This document shows, piece by piece, positions 25,973 through 35,305 of a stretch of DNA of 64,000 bases. Within the stretch, counting starts at the first letter, position 1. Each line of letters begins with the position of its first letter. Made by a program: the position numbers and the translations under genes. The stretch is from VRUE01 sp963715625. GTDB taxonomy: Bacteria > Actinomycetota > Thermoleophilia > Solirubrobacterales > 70-9. The notes under the pieces are model-generated. The model searched no databases. It had not been told where the DNA came from and saw only the letters and a program-made list of their open reading frames with translations. Location of the stretch: positions 806,001-870,000 of the forward strand of contig OY970260.1 in the NCBI GenBank assembly GCA_963715625.1, in the 5' to 3' direction.

Positions 25973-28900
25973 ATGACCAGTCGAATCAAAAGCCAGCACA
26001 CCCGTGCGGCGATCTTTCTGTTCGCTATCTTCTTCCTAGCAGGAGCAACGGCGGTTAACTCCTCTGCCGCGAAGACGGAGCGCAAGGTCCCCGGGGGGGA
26101 GCAGCCGCAGACGATCTCCGCGGCGGTCGCGGCGCAGAAGCTCGGCACCGCCGTGGCCGAACCCGTGCTCAACGGTCACGCGGTGAGGGCGCTGGTCACG
26201 GTTCGCTACGCGGATACGCTGCCGCCATCCTCAGCGAAGCCTTCCGACGTCGCCGTCAACGTCGACAGTCGCACTTTCACGCGGCGCAAGGACGACGTGC
26301 TCGAGCAGGCCGGTGACGGCGCCAAGAGAGTTCAAGACTTCGAGATCCTGCCGGTTATGCTCGTGCGGCTCAGCAGCGCGGATGCGCTGCGCGAGCTCGC
26401 GGCCTCGCCGAGACGTGGTCTCGATCCAGCCGGACCGAATCAACCGCCCCGACCTGGCCCAAAGCCTGCCGCTGATCCGCCAGCCGCAGGCTTTCGCGGC
26501 CGGCGACCGCGGGGCCGGCACCGCGGTCGCCGTCCTCGACACCGGCGTCGACTTCACCCGCGCCGCTTTCGGTGCCTGCAGCGCGGCCGGCGAAGCCGGC
26601 TGCGCGGTCGCCTACGCCCAGGACTTCGCCGTGAACGACGGCTCGGTGGACGACGACGGGCACGGGACCAACGTCGCCGGCATTGCCCTCGGGGTCGCGC
26701 CGTCGACCAAGATCCTCGCGCTTGACGTCTTCGAATCCAGCGGCGGGGCATACGACAGCGACATCATCGAAGCCGTCGAATGGGCGATCGACCACCACGC
26801 CACCTACGGCATCCGGGCGCTCAACCTCAGCCTCGGGGCCGGCGACCGCCACACCGTCTCCTGCACCGCATCGTCCTACACGGCGCCCTTCTTGCTGGCG
26901 CGCAGCGCAGGCATCCTGCCAGTCGTCGCGGCGGGGAACTTCGCCTACGTCGACGGCGAATACCAGGACGGCGTGTCAGGCCCGGCCTGCGCTCCCGGCG
27001 CGATGCGGGTCGGGGCAACCTACGACTCCAACATCGGGTCGAGGTCCTGGGGCGGCAGCCCCTATAGCTGCACGGACTCTTCGACCGCGGCCGACAAGAT
27101 CACCTGTTTCTCGCAGTCCGGGCGGCTCCTCTCGATGCTCGCGCCCGGCTCGGAAATCAACGCCGCCGGGATCACGGAGTCCGGCACCTCGCAGGCAACC
27201 CCACACGTCGCCGGCGCGGCCGCCGTTCTCGGCGCGGCGAAACCGCAGGCCTCGAGCGCGAAGATCGAGCAGGCGCTGGTTACCTCCGGGCCGACAATTG
27301 CCGATCCGCGCAGTGGCGTCACCCGGCACCGACTGGACCTCGTGGACGCGCTCGCCAATGTGAGAAAAGCGGACGCGGTGCTCGGCGACAAAGGATGCGA
27401 AGAAAACACGCTGTTCGCCAACGACGACGCCTCGACCGGGGCGATCCCGCTGCCCTTCATGGTGAATTTCTTCGGCGACCAGTACGCCGAAGCCTACGTG
27501 AACAACAACGGCAACATCACCTTCAACTCGCCGATGGGCACCTACACGCCGTTCTCGATCACCTCAAACGTGCCGCCGATCATCGCCCCCTTCTTCGCCG
27601 ACGTGGACACCCGCCCGTCCGCTTCGCGGCTCGTCTCCTACGGGACCACGACCTACGGCGACCGCCCCGCCTTCTGCGTCAACTGGGTCAACGTTGGCTA
27701 CTTCAACGTGAACGTCAACAAGACGAACAGCTTTCAGCTGCTGTTCGTCAACCGGTCGAACATCGGGGCGGGTGACTTCGACATCGTCATGAACTACGAC
27801 CGGATCGCCTGGGAGACCGGCGACGCGTCCGGTGGCCAGGCAGGCTTCGGGGGCACCCCGGCCGCCGCGGGCTACTCGGCGGGCGATGGTGAAGTCAACC
27901 ACTTCTTTTCCTTTCCCGGCTCGATCGTCTCGGGCGCGTTCCTCGATATCGATCCCGGTGGCCTCATCCACGGGTCGCGCGGCTCCCAGCAGCCCGGCCG
28001 GTACATCTTCCCGATCCGCAACGGGCTCGCCCCCGGCAACGCCGGGCTGAAAGGAACGGTGACCGGCCCCGGGGCCGTGCCGCTGAACCAGGCGCCGGTG
28101 CAGGCGTGCCTCGGAGGTGGCCAGTGCGTCACGACCAGGACCGGCGCCGACGGCCACTACGAGCTCTCCGCGCTGCCGCCCGGCGACTACCTGGTCACCG
28201 CCTTCCCGCCGAGTGGGTCCAGTCTGGTTCCCGCCGGCCCGGCCCCGGTGCACCTCGCCGACGGCGTGGTCGTGACCGCAGACCTGGAGCTCGGCGGCCC
28301 GACCGGTCCGCCACCAGGTACGACGATCACCAATCGAGGGACCACCGGAGACGGCGTGCCCGTGCTCAACTGGTCCGACACGCTTACCCTGCAGACGACG
28401 GCCTGCGCCGGCGGGGCCGTCACCTACGAGATGACCTTGGGCGGCAGCGTGATCCGCTCCGGAGGCATGACCGAGAACCCGCCGGGCAGCGGCCACTACA
28501 CGGCCTCCGTGGCTGCGCTCTACCCGCTGCACGGCAGCGCCGTGACCACGATCAAAAGCCATTGCCCAAACCCCGGTGACGACGACCGGATCGATTTCAA
28601 CGTCTACATCGACCCGTCCGGCACGGTCGTCGACACGCACGGCAACCCGGTGCCGGGGGCGACCGTGACGCTGCTGCGCTCCGACACCGCCGACGGCCCG
28701 TTCGAAGTCCTCCCCGACGGCGCTTCGGAGATGTCGCCGTCCAACCGCTCGAACCCGGACACGACCCAGGCCGACGGCAGCTTCGGCTGGGATGTGATCG
28801 CCGGGTACTACATCGTGCGTGCCTCCCGGCCGGGTTGCACCTCCGCAGCCAACCCCGTGCTCGACTACGCCGAGAGCGCGGTCCTGACGATCCCGCCACC

Positions 28901-29306
28901 GGTCACCAACCTGGTCCTGACTCTCGACTGCAACGACCGGCTGTCGGTCATGCTGGCAGGGAGCGGCACGGGCACCGTGTCGAGCGCCCCCGCCGGCATC
29001 GAGTGCGGCGCGCTCTGCTCGCACGACTTCCCCAACGGGGCCCAGGTGCAGCTGGCCGCCGCACCGGCGAACGGGTCCACGTTCGCCGGCTGGTCGGGCG
29101 GCGGCTGCTCCGGCACGGGGCCCTGCGCCCTGACGCTGGGCGGAGACGCCACCGTGACCGCGACATTCTCTACCGCACCACCCCATGTGACACCGGAGCC
29201 GAAACGCAAGCGGCGGCGGTGCCACAAGGGCTTCAAGAAGAAAAAAGTTCGCGGCAAGGTGAAATGCGTCAAGGTCCATAAGCACCGCAAACGCGGTCGA
29301 CGGTGA
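25973..29306 (+). pseudogene. Secreted subtilisin-family protease with NIDO and carboxypeptidase-regulatory domains, frameshifted
   Basis: ATG 25973 opens with a signal peptide (AAIFLFAIFFLAGATAVNSS) and an inhibitor-like propeptide. One extra base at about 26411 shifts the frame; deleting it joins 'ELAASP' to 'DVVSIQPDRINRPDLAQ'. The S8 catalytic residues follow: D in AVAVLDTGVDF, H in DDDGHGTNVAGIA and S in ITESGTSQATPHVAGAAA. Then comes a NIDO-like domain (FGDQYAEAYVNNNGNITFNS, PFFADVDTRP), two carboxypeptidase-regulatory-like beta domains, a repeat of the type FAGWSGGGCSGTGPCALTL, and a very basic C terminus (KRKRRRCHKGFKKKK...). All catalytic residues are intact, so the frameshift may be a sequencing error. 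Confidence 0.85.
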
Positions 29307-29359
29307 GAAGCGCCTGGCCCGCCACACACGTTGCTGGCGACTCGGCACCAGCTCCCTCT

Positions 29360-29375
29360 TTCAGCAGCAGCTGAA
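29360..29375. terminator. Possible shared terminator hairpin between convergent genes
   Basis: TTCAGC-AGCA-GCTGAA (6-bp stem) in the 72-bp gap between the protease and the FAD oxidoreductase. Short and without a T-run, so weak evidence. Confidence 0.3.
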
Positions 29376-29378
29376 CTT

Positions 29379-30776
29379 CTATCGGCCGATGTGGAAGCCG
29401 ATCAGCTGCGGGATCTTGGCCAGGGCGGCGCTGATCGGATCCGGCTGGCGACCCTTCAGCTCTGCCTCCTCCTTGCGCATGATTCCCATGCGGATCGCTT
29501 CGCCGCCGAGCCAGTGGAAAGGCTCGGGAGGGACTCGGGGTGGCGAAGGATCGACGAAGGCGAGGTTGGAGTGATCGTCGCGGCGGTCCAGGACCAGGGA
29601 GGCGAGGGTGCGGCCGACCATGTGGGAGGGGCCGACGCCGTTGCCGGTGTAGCCGGCGGCGCAGAAGGCGCGGCTGCCGCGCAGGGGTAGGACCAGGGGC
29701 AGGTGGGTGGGCGAGGCGTCGATCGGGCCGCCCCAGGCATGGGTGATGGCACGATCCTCCAGACCCGGGAAGTAATCCCAGAGGTGCGCGGCTGCTTCGG
29801 AGACCAACTGGGCATCCAGCTCCGAGCGGCCGTGGAGGCGGGCGCCCATCGCGATGCGGCCGCCGCCCCAGCCGAAGAGGATCCTGCCGTCGGGGGTGGT
29901 GCGGAAGTAGTCGATCAGGGCGCGGCTGTCGGTGATGCACTCGCCGCCGGTCCAGCCGACCTCCTCGAGCAGCTCCGGCACCGGCTCGGTGAGGACGATG
30001 TGGGAGGAGGCGACGGTGAGGCTGTTGCGCAGCGGCCCCCCCGGCGCCTTCGCCGCGGCGCCGACGGCGAGCACGGCGGAACGCGCCTTCACGACGCCGG
30101 CAGCCGTGTGCGCCTCGACCCCGTATGGCGAGCCGACAAGCCGCGTCACCGGCGAGCGCTCGAAGATCTCGACTCCCCGCGCCCGCAGCCGCTCGCGCAG
30201 CCCCAGCGCCAGCCGCGCCGGATGAACCGTCGCCGCATCGGGGTAGAAAGCGCCACCGCGAAAAGCGGGGGAGGCGCAGCGCTCGGCGACCTGCTCCGGC
30301 GAGAGCGGCTGGATCGCGTTCTCCACCCCCAGCTCCCGACAGGCGACCAGCGCCTCTGACCAAACACGATCGTGCGCCTCCGCAGTCGAGACCTGCAGAT
30401 ACCCGCCGGGCGTGTACCAGGCGTCAACCTCCTCATCCGCACAGAACTCCCCAATCCCGCTTGCAGCAGCCTGGGCCGCCCGAGCCACCGCCAGCGCCGC
30501 CTCGTCCCCCCACCGCCCCCTCATGTTCGGCAGCGAGAACCACATCACGTTGCAGAACCCCCCGTTCCGCCCGCTGGGCCCAAAGCCGCACTGCCCGGCC
30601 TCCAGCAACGTCACCCTTGCCTCGGGCTCCAGCCGCTTCAAGTGCCAGGCAGCCCACATCCCCGTGTACCCCCCGCCGACGACAACGACATCGGCACTCC
30701 GCTCCCCCCCAAGCTCCGGAACAAGCTCAATCGCGGGAGCCTCCTCAAGCCAGTACCCGTGGGGGTCGTGTTTCAC
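29379..30776 (-). CDS. FAD-dependent amine/amino-acid oxidoreductase (DAO family, PuuB-like)
   Basis: 465 residues from GTG 30776. The FAD-binding dinucleotide fold is ADVVVVGGGYTGMWAAWHLK with the acidic end LLEAGQCGFGPSGRNGGF; GNGVGPSHMVGRTLA near the C terminus closes the FAD site. The family includes gamma-glutamylputrescine oxidase, sarcosine oxidase and similar enzymes that oxidise C-N bonds and make H2O2. The S-G-R-N-G-G motif is typical of the PuuB branch. The amine locus a few kb upstream makes an amine substrate plausible, but it is a separate transcription unit. Confidence 0.88.
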   Translation of the reverse strand: MKHDPHGYWLEEAPAIELVPELGGERSADVVVVGGGYTGMWAAWHLKRLEPEARVTLLEAGQCGFGPSGRNGGFCNVMWFSLPNMRGRWGDEAALAVARAAQAAASGIGEFCADEEVDAWYTPGGYLQVSTAEAHDRVWSEALVACRELGVENAIQPLSPEQVAERCASPAFRGGAFYPDAATVHPARLALGLRERLRARGVEIFERSPVTRLVGSPYGVEAHTAAGVVKARSAVLAVGAAAKAPGGPLRNSLTVASSHIVLTEPVPELLEEVGWTGGECITDSRALIDYFRTTPDGRILFGWGGGRIAMGARLHGRSELDAQLVSEAAAHLWDYFPGLEDRAITHAWGGPIDASPTHLPLVLPLRGSRAFCAAGYTGNGVGPSHMVGRTLASLVLDRRDDHSNLAFVDPSPPRVPPEPFHWLGGEAIRMGIMRKEEAELKGRQPDPISAALAKIPQLIGFHIGR

Positions 30777-30792
30777 GGGTCCGAGTCTGCCA

Positions 30793-30870
30793 GGGGCGCC
30801 CGGGTGGGGTCCCCAAAACACTCGAGCGCGGCTCCCGCCGCGCGTTTTGGGGACCCCACCCGGGCGCCCC
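30793..30870. repeat. PAL-A palindrome, copy 1
   Basis: Perfect 27-bp arms, 30793-30819 and 30844-30870 (outer GGGGCGCCCGGGTGGGG..., inner ...CCAAAAC), around the 24-nt core starting ACTCGAGCGCGGCTCCCG. In this copy the core itself folds (GCGCGGC-TCCC-GCCGCGC). It lies in the divergent gap between the FAD oxidoreductase and the antitoxin-like gene. Confidence 0.9.
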
Positions 30871-30920
30871 ACAGCTTCGCGCGTTACCGGAACATCATCC
30901 TTAACAGGTAAGATGCTCCC

Positions 30921-31259
30921 ATGACCAAGATCTCGTGGAGAGTCGAGCAGCTCGCCGCCCAACGCGGCTGGGGCGCGAGGCAGCTCGCCGAAAAGGCAGA
31001 GCTCGACCAGAAGACCGTGCGGAACATCCTGGCCGGCCGCGCGACCCGGGTCGACCTCAACACGATCGCGCAGCTCTCGCGGGCGCTCGGCGTCGGACCC
31101 GGCTCTCTCTGGGACATCGGCCCCGAGCTGAGCGGAGCCTGGGAGAGGACGGCCGGCGCCGCGGGCGAGGCCAGGCCCGGCGAGCTGGAGGGGGTGCTCG
31201 CGGGCAATTGGCCCGAGCCGGTCGATCAAGCTCTCGAGCGCACGTTGCGATCGCCTTGA
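30921..31259 (+). CDS. XRE-family helix-turn-helix protein, probable antitoxin
   Basis: 112 residues. Residues 8-65 form an XRE/Cro helix-turn-helix (EQLAAQRGWGARQLAEKAEL, QKTVRNILAGRATRVDLNTI, LSRALGVGPGSLWDI). The tail (EARPGELEGVLAGNWPEPVDQAL) is of the length that could bind a partner toxin. TAAGAT eight bases before ATG 30921 could be a -10 box, which would make the transcript almost leaderless. The stop overlaps the start of the PIN gene, so I read the two as a toxin-antitoxin pair with an XRE antitoxin. Confidence 0.85.
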   Translation: MTKISWRVEQLAAQRGWGARQLAEKAELDQKTVRNILAGRATRVDLNTIAQLSRALGVGPGSLWDIGPELSGAWERTAGAAGEARPGELEGVLAGNWPEPVDQALERTLRSP

Positions 31260-31735
31260 GCCGCTGCTACCTCGACACGAACTTCGTCTACGCGCACCTG
31301 CGATCGAAACGGGGCGGCTCCCTGGGGCCGGTCGAGGCCTGGCGCGCGACGGTGCTCGGCGAGATGGACAACGCCGGCGTGATCAGCGCCCTCGTCATCG
31401 ACGAGCTCGCCTACCGCCTGGTCCTCGCCTGGCTCCGAGACGACGGCGACGACGACCCCCTCTCCTCCTATCGCGAGGACCCCGGCGCAGTCATGGGCGC
31501 CATGCGCCGTCGCTTGGGTGAGGCGTGGCGCGCCGTCGACTCCCTCGGCCTCGAGCTTCAGCCGACCGATGGCGCCGTGGTCGACCGGGCGAAATCCCTG
31601 ATGTCCCGGCCCGGGCTCGCCCCCCGCGACGCGTTCCACGCGGCCCACGCGATCGAGGCGGAATGCACGCTCATCGCAAGCTCCGATTCGCATTTCGATC
31701 GTGTCCCCGGCCTCCGGCTCCTCGCGCCTGGCTGA
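31256..31735 (+). CDS. PIN-domain protein, probable toxin
   Basis: 159 residues from TTG 31256, overlapping the stop of the upstream gene (TTGA). PIN acidic residues: D in CYLDTNFVYAHL, E in LVIDELAYRLVLAW, D in APRDAFHAAHA and D in IASSDSHFDRVPGL. A typical VapC-like ribonuclease pattern. It is longer than the first PIN toxin in the window and unrelated to it beyond the fold. No other in-frame ATG, GTG or TTG fits better. Confidence 0.85.
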   Translation: MSRCYLDTNFVYAHLRSKRGGSLGPVEAWRATVLGEMDNAGVISALVIDELAYRLVLAWLRDDGDDDPLSSYREDPGAVMGAMRRRLGEAWRAVDSLGLELQPTDGAVVDRAKSLMSRPGLAPRDAFHAAHAIEAECTLIASSDSHFDRVPGLRLLAPG

Positions 31736-31763
31736 GTCGGCTCTGGGCATACACTCACGACCG

Positions 31764-32834
31764 ATGCCCACTTTCGACGCCCTAGCCGACCTCCCGCTGG
31801 AGATCGAGGGCTACGAGCTGCAGCCGCTGGAGCTGCATCTGCCGAGCTTCGAACGGCTCAGCACCGTGATCCGCATGTGGGGCGGCGGCGAGGACGGGCT
31901 GGGCGAGGACGTCACCTACGACGCCGTCGACCACATCGCCTTCCAGGACGCCGGGCCTTCGCTCGACATCACGGGCTTCGCCACCCTGGGCGAGTTCTGC
32001 GAGCTGATGGCGGAGGAGGACACGTTCCCGGCCGAGCCCCAGCGCGACGTCTCGCGCCTCTACCGGCGCTGGGCCTTCGAGTCGGCGGCGCTCGACCTCG
32101 CCCTGCGCCAGGCGGGCAAGGGCCTGGCCGACGCACTCGGCCGCGAACCGCGGCCCGTCGAGTTCGTCTGCTCGATGCGGCTCTCGCCCGGCGAGGACCA
32201 GCCGTCGACGATCGAGACCCTGCGGGCCAAGCTCGACCGCTACCCCGGCCTGCGCTTCAAGCTCGACCCGACCAACGACTGGACCGACGAGCTGATCGCC
32301 GAGCTGGTCGCGACCGGCGCCGTCGACTCGCTCGACCTGAAGGGCTTCTACAAGGGCACCGTGGTCAACGTCGAGACCGACCCCGAGCTCTACGCGAAGC
32401 TGCTCGAGGCCTTCCCCGAGGCCTGGATCGAGGACCCCGACGTCAACGAGGAAACCCGGCCGATCCTCGAGCCCATCCGCGACCGCCTCACCTGGGACGC
32501 GCCGATCCACTCGATCGCCGACATCGAGGCGCTGCCCTGGCCGCCGAGGATGGTCAACGTCAAGCCCTCGCGAGTCGGCGGCCTGCGCGAGCTCTGCGAG
32601 ACCTACGACTACTGCGAGGCCAACGGCATCGGCGCCTACGGCGGCGGCCAGTGGGAGCTCGGCGTCGGCCGCGGCCAGATCCAGGCCCTCGCCGCGCTCT
32701 TCCACTCCGATACCCCCAACGACACGGCTCCTCGCGGCTATAACGAAGCGGAGCCGCCGGAGGGGCTGCCGGTCAGCCCGCTGGAGCCGCGGCTGGCATC
32801 GACGGGATTTCGGTGGGACGACGGTGAGGGATGA
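31764..32834 (+). CDS. Enolase-superfamily enzyme (muconate-lactonizing/dipeptide-epimerase group)
   Basis: 356 residues. The N-terminal capping part is followed by the barrel with FVCSMRLSPGED, LRFKLDPTNDW (first general-base lysine region), VDSLDLKGFYKG, AWIEDPDV (metal ligand) and MVNVKPSRVGGLRELCE (second lysine). The V-N-V-K-P-S-R-x-G-G motif puts it near muconate cycloisomerases, OSB synthase and dipeptide epimerases. The exact reaction cannot be fixed and no menaquinone genes are adjacent. Its stop codon lies inside the PAL-G hairpin arm. Confidence 0.8.
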   Translation: MPTFDALADLPLEIEGYELQPLELHLPSFERLSTVIRMWGGGEDGLGEDVTYDAVDHIAFQDAGPSLDITGFATLGEFCELMAEEDTFPAEPQRDVSRLYRRWAFESAALDLALRQAGKGLADALGREPRPVEFVCSMRLSPGEDQPSTIETLRAKLDRYPGLRFKLDPTNDWTDELIAELVATGAVDSLDLKGFYKGTVVNVETDPELYAKLLEAFPEAWIEDPDVNEETRPILEPIRDRLTWDAPIHSIADIEALPWPPRMVNVKPSRVGGLRELCETYDYCEANGIGAYGGGQWELGVGRGQIQALAALFHSDTPNDTAPRGYNEAEPPEGLPVSPLEPRLASTGFRWDDGEG

Positions 32835-32929
32835 GGGGGCGGGTACCCCCTCATCCGTCCAATCGCCGGTCTAATTAGACCGGCGATTTGAGTATCCGCC
32901 CGTCCGAGGGGGTACCCGCCCCCTCATCC
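32829..32929. repeat. PAL-G: nested cruciform between convergent genes
   Basis: Perfect 24-bp outer arms, 32829-32852 and 32906-32929, enclose a perfect 28-nt palindrome centred in 32861-32888 (AATCGCCGGTCTAA and its complement). The left arm includes the stop codon of the enolase-like gene. It probably terminates transcription from both sides, but no T-runs are present. Confidence 0.85.
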
Positions 32930-32939
32930 GCGGTCGCCG

Positions 32940-33473
32940 TTACCCGCCCATGCCCGCAGCCGGGGGAGCTGTCGGGTCAGCCGACTCAGCACCCGGGTTC
33001 TCGCGAGCCATGTAGTCCTCGGCCAAGAGGAGGTTGTCTTTCGAGCGTTCGACGACGTTGAGCAGGTCGCCCATCAGCGCGACCTCCTCGACCTGCTCCT
33101 TGACGAACCACTGCATGAACTGCTCGGCGCGGTAGTCCTTGACCTCACGCGCCAGCTCGAAGAGGGCGTAGATCTCCTCGCCGACCCGCTTCTCCTGCTC
33201 GAGCGCGGCCTTAACCGGCGCCACCCCGTCCGCAAAGCTCGTCTGCTGGGACTTGATGTCCGGGATGTGGACCTCGGAATCGACGTCAAGGAGGTACTGG
33301 ACCATCATCATCGCGTGCTCGCGCTCCTCCATCGCCTGCCGGTAGAAGAAGGCGGCGAGGCGCGGCAACGTTTCGGCGTCGTAGTAGACCGCGACTCCGA
33401 CGTACTGTTGCGAGGCTGCAAACTCGTTGGCGATCTGCTCGTTCAGCGCATCGGCAAAGCTTTTCTCGGCCAT
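32940..33473 (-). CDS. Ferritin
   Basis: 177 residues. Non-heme ferritin with diiron ferroxidase ligands visible as E in NEQIANEFAASQQYVGVAVYY, ExxH in AMEEREHAMMM and later E/Q residues in VKEQVEEVALMGDLL. Ferritins oxidise Fe(II) and store iron in a 24-mer shell. The C-terminal 20 residues (PGAESADPTAPPAAGMGG) are a flexible tail. GGAGGAG lies before the start. Single gene, convergent with the enolase-like gene. Confidence 0.93.
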   Translation of the reverse strand: MAEKSFADALNEQIANEFAASQQYVGVAVYYDAETLPRLAAFFYRQAMEEREHAMMMVQYLLDVDSEVHIPDIKSQQTSFADGVAPVKAALEQEKRVGEEIYALFELAREVKDYRAEQFMQWFVKEQVEEVALMGDLLNVVERSKDNLLLAEDYMARENPGAESADPTAPPAAGMGG

Positions 33474-33540
33474 GACTCCTCCTAACTCGGCAGGGCGGTC
33501 GAGGCAACGTAGCCGAAACCGGAAGTTCGGCTGGCCGAAG

Positions 33541-34332
33541 CTACCCCAACCACCCCGCGCGCTTGCGCATGCTTTTTATCCGGCGGAACTCGGCGATGTC
33601 CTCGCGGAGAGCCGCGGGCGCCGGCGCGGGGAGGAATCTCGCGGGGAGAGGCGACTCGACTACGCCTGTGTCGGAGCTGGAGACCTTGTAGGCGCGGGCG
33701 CCGCGGCGGGCGGTGATCGCCGAGGGGGGGCCGGTGCCCTCCCAGAGGAGGCCGGCGTAGTCGTCGAGGCCGTAGCCGCCGGGTATGCCGCCCGCCACGG
33801 CGTCGAGGTAGGCGGCGCGGCGCTCGGGCTCGTTGTTGTAGTGGACGCAGAGGCTGCCGTTGAGGAGCCCCAGCCCGGCCTCCACCGCGGGGCGCCCGGA
33901 GGATTTGGTGATCCCGGCCTCGAACCAGCACATCGCGCCGGCGCTCTGGCCGGCGAGGACGATGCCCTGCTTCCAGGCGAGGCTGAGGATCGCGGTCAGC
34001 TCGTGCGCCTCCCAGACGGCGAGCAGGTTGACCAGGCTGCCGCCGCCGACGTAGATCAGGTCCTGGGCGAGCAGGTGGTCGCGCAGCGCCATCGGCCGCC
34101 GGCCGAGCCGGAAGAGGGAGAGGTCGGAGGGCTCGCAGGGCCGCTCGCCGAAGGCGGCGTAGAAGCGGCCGATCTGCTCGGAGGTGTCGCCGCTGGCGGT
34201 CGGCAGGATGCAGATCCGCGGCCGCCCGCCCGCCCGCTCGGTGGCCAGCCGCAGCATCAGCTCGCTGACCGCACGGTCGGGCGGGCGTGAGCTGAAGTCG
34301 TGGCCGCCGAGGGTCAGGATGCGGGTGACCAT
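33541..34332 (-). CDS. Peptidase S51 family protein (dipeptidase E-like), copy A
   Basis: 263 residues. Serine nucleophile in VLAGQSAGAMCWFEAG; conserved ICILPTASGD, LIYVGGGSLVNLL and GLGLLNGSLCVHYNN match the S51 group (dipeptidase E, cyanophycinase-like). It would hydrolyse aspartyl dipeptides or related substrates. It follows a paralogue by 3 bp and is probably translated with it. Confidence 0.88.
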   Translation of the reverse strand: MVTRILTLGGHDFSSRPPDRAVSELMLRLATERAGGRPRICILPTASGDTSEQIGRFYAAFGERPCEPSDLSLFRLGRRPMALRDHLLAQDLIYVGGGSLVNLLAVWEAHELTAILSLAWKQGIVLAGQSAGAMCWFEAGITKSSGRPAVEAGLGLLNGSLCVHYNNEPERRAAYLDAVAGGIPGGYGLDDYAGLLWEGTGPPSAITARRGARAYKVSSSDTGVVESPLPARFLPAPAPAALREDIAEFRRIKSMRKRAGWLG

Positions 34333-34335
34333 CGC

Positions 34336-35100
34336 CTACGCCGCGATCGGCGTCGCTGACGACCCGGGCAGGGGCACCACCGGCGGGAGAGGATCCGCGA
34401 GGTAAGTGGTGGCGAGCTGCATCTCGACGACGTGACCCCCGACCGCATCGAGGCGGTACCCGCGCGCCGCCGGGCGCGAGGCGACGACCCGGTGGAGCTC
34501 GTCGCCGACGAAGTGCAGGGCGGCGCCGTCCCGCGCCGCGTAGCCGGAACGCATCCCCGATCGCAGCAGCCGGTGGTAGACGAGGCCGTGCTCGGAGCCG
34601 GGCTCGTAGTGGACGCAGTTGCTGAAGGGCAGCAGCCCCAACCCCTCGACCCGCCGCGGCGCCCCGTGGAAGCCGCTGAGCGCCTCGGCGAACCAGCACA
34701 GCGAGCCGGCCGAGAGGCCGCAGAGGACGACCCCCGCCTCCCACGCCTCGCGCAGGATCGCGTCGATTCCGTGCGCCCGCCAGACGCCGAGCAGGCTGAC
34801 CACGCTGCCGCCGCCGACGTAGATCAGATCCTGGGAGAGTAGGTGCTCGCGCAGGTCGGCCGGGCCCTGCTCGCGGCGGAAGAGCGAGATGTGGCTGGCC
34901 TCGCAGCGCTCGGCCGGGAAGGCGCGGTAGAAGCGGACCACGTAGTGGTCGGCATCGCCGCTCGCCGAGGGCAGGAAGCAGACGCGCGGTCGCTCGCGCA
35001 TGCAGAGCCCGAGCACGTACTCGTCGAGCAGGGGATTGCCCGACTCCATCGAGAAGCCGCCGCCGCCGAAGGCCACGATCTGGCGAGGCGCAGTCTCCAT
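34336..35100 (-). CDS. Peptidase S51 family protein (dipeptidase E-like), copy B
   Basis: 254 residues from ATG 35100. The nucleophile elbow reads VLCGLSAGSLCWFAEA, with VCFLPSASGD, LIYVGGGSVVSLLGVW and GLLPFSNCVHYEPGSE. Clearly a paralogue of the downstream gene; both keep the serine and the YVGGGS loop, so neither looks dead. Tandem duplication with divergence suggests different substrates or a heteromeric enzyme. The upstream 205 bp to the divergent TetR gene contains repeats of TGTACA that could be operators. Confidence 0.88.
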   Translation of the reverse strand: METAPRQIVAFGGGGFSMESGNPLLDEYVLGLCMRERPRVCFLPSASGDADHYVVRFYRAFPAERCEASHISLFRREQGPADLREHLLSQDLIYVGGGSVVSLLGVWRAHGIDAILREAWEAGVVLCGLSAGSLCWFAEALSGFHGAPRRVEGLGLLPFSNCVHYEPGSEHGLVYHRLLRSGMRSGYAARDGAALHFVGDELHRVVASRPAARGYRLDAVGGHVVEMQLATTYLADPLPPVVPLPGSSATPIAA

Positions 35101-35305
35101 TGGCAAATGGTCGCGGTGGGGGGGCTCCCCGTGGTTGTACAGGGGTCTGAGATTCGGCCCCGCCCAACCGCCCGCGTGTACATACAGGGGCTCGCCGCCT
35201 TGCTTTCCGGACCGCTTTTTGGCACGCTGGAGGCCTGTAGTGCCCAGCGGCAGTTGCCAGGGAGGTGGGCCGGCAGGCGCGAGCGCCTGAGCACACCATG
35301 CCGCG

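Noticed and set aside
28865..29329. Antisense frame at the end of the protease gene
   Set aside because: No signal, no domain, and the sense frame continues with conserved beta-domain repeats.
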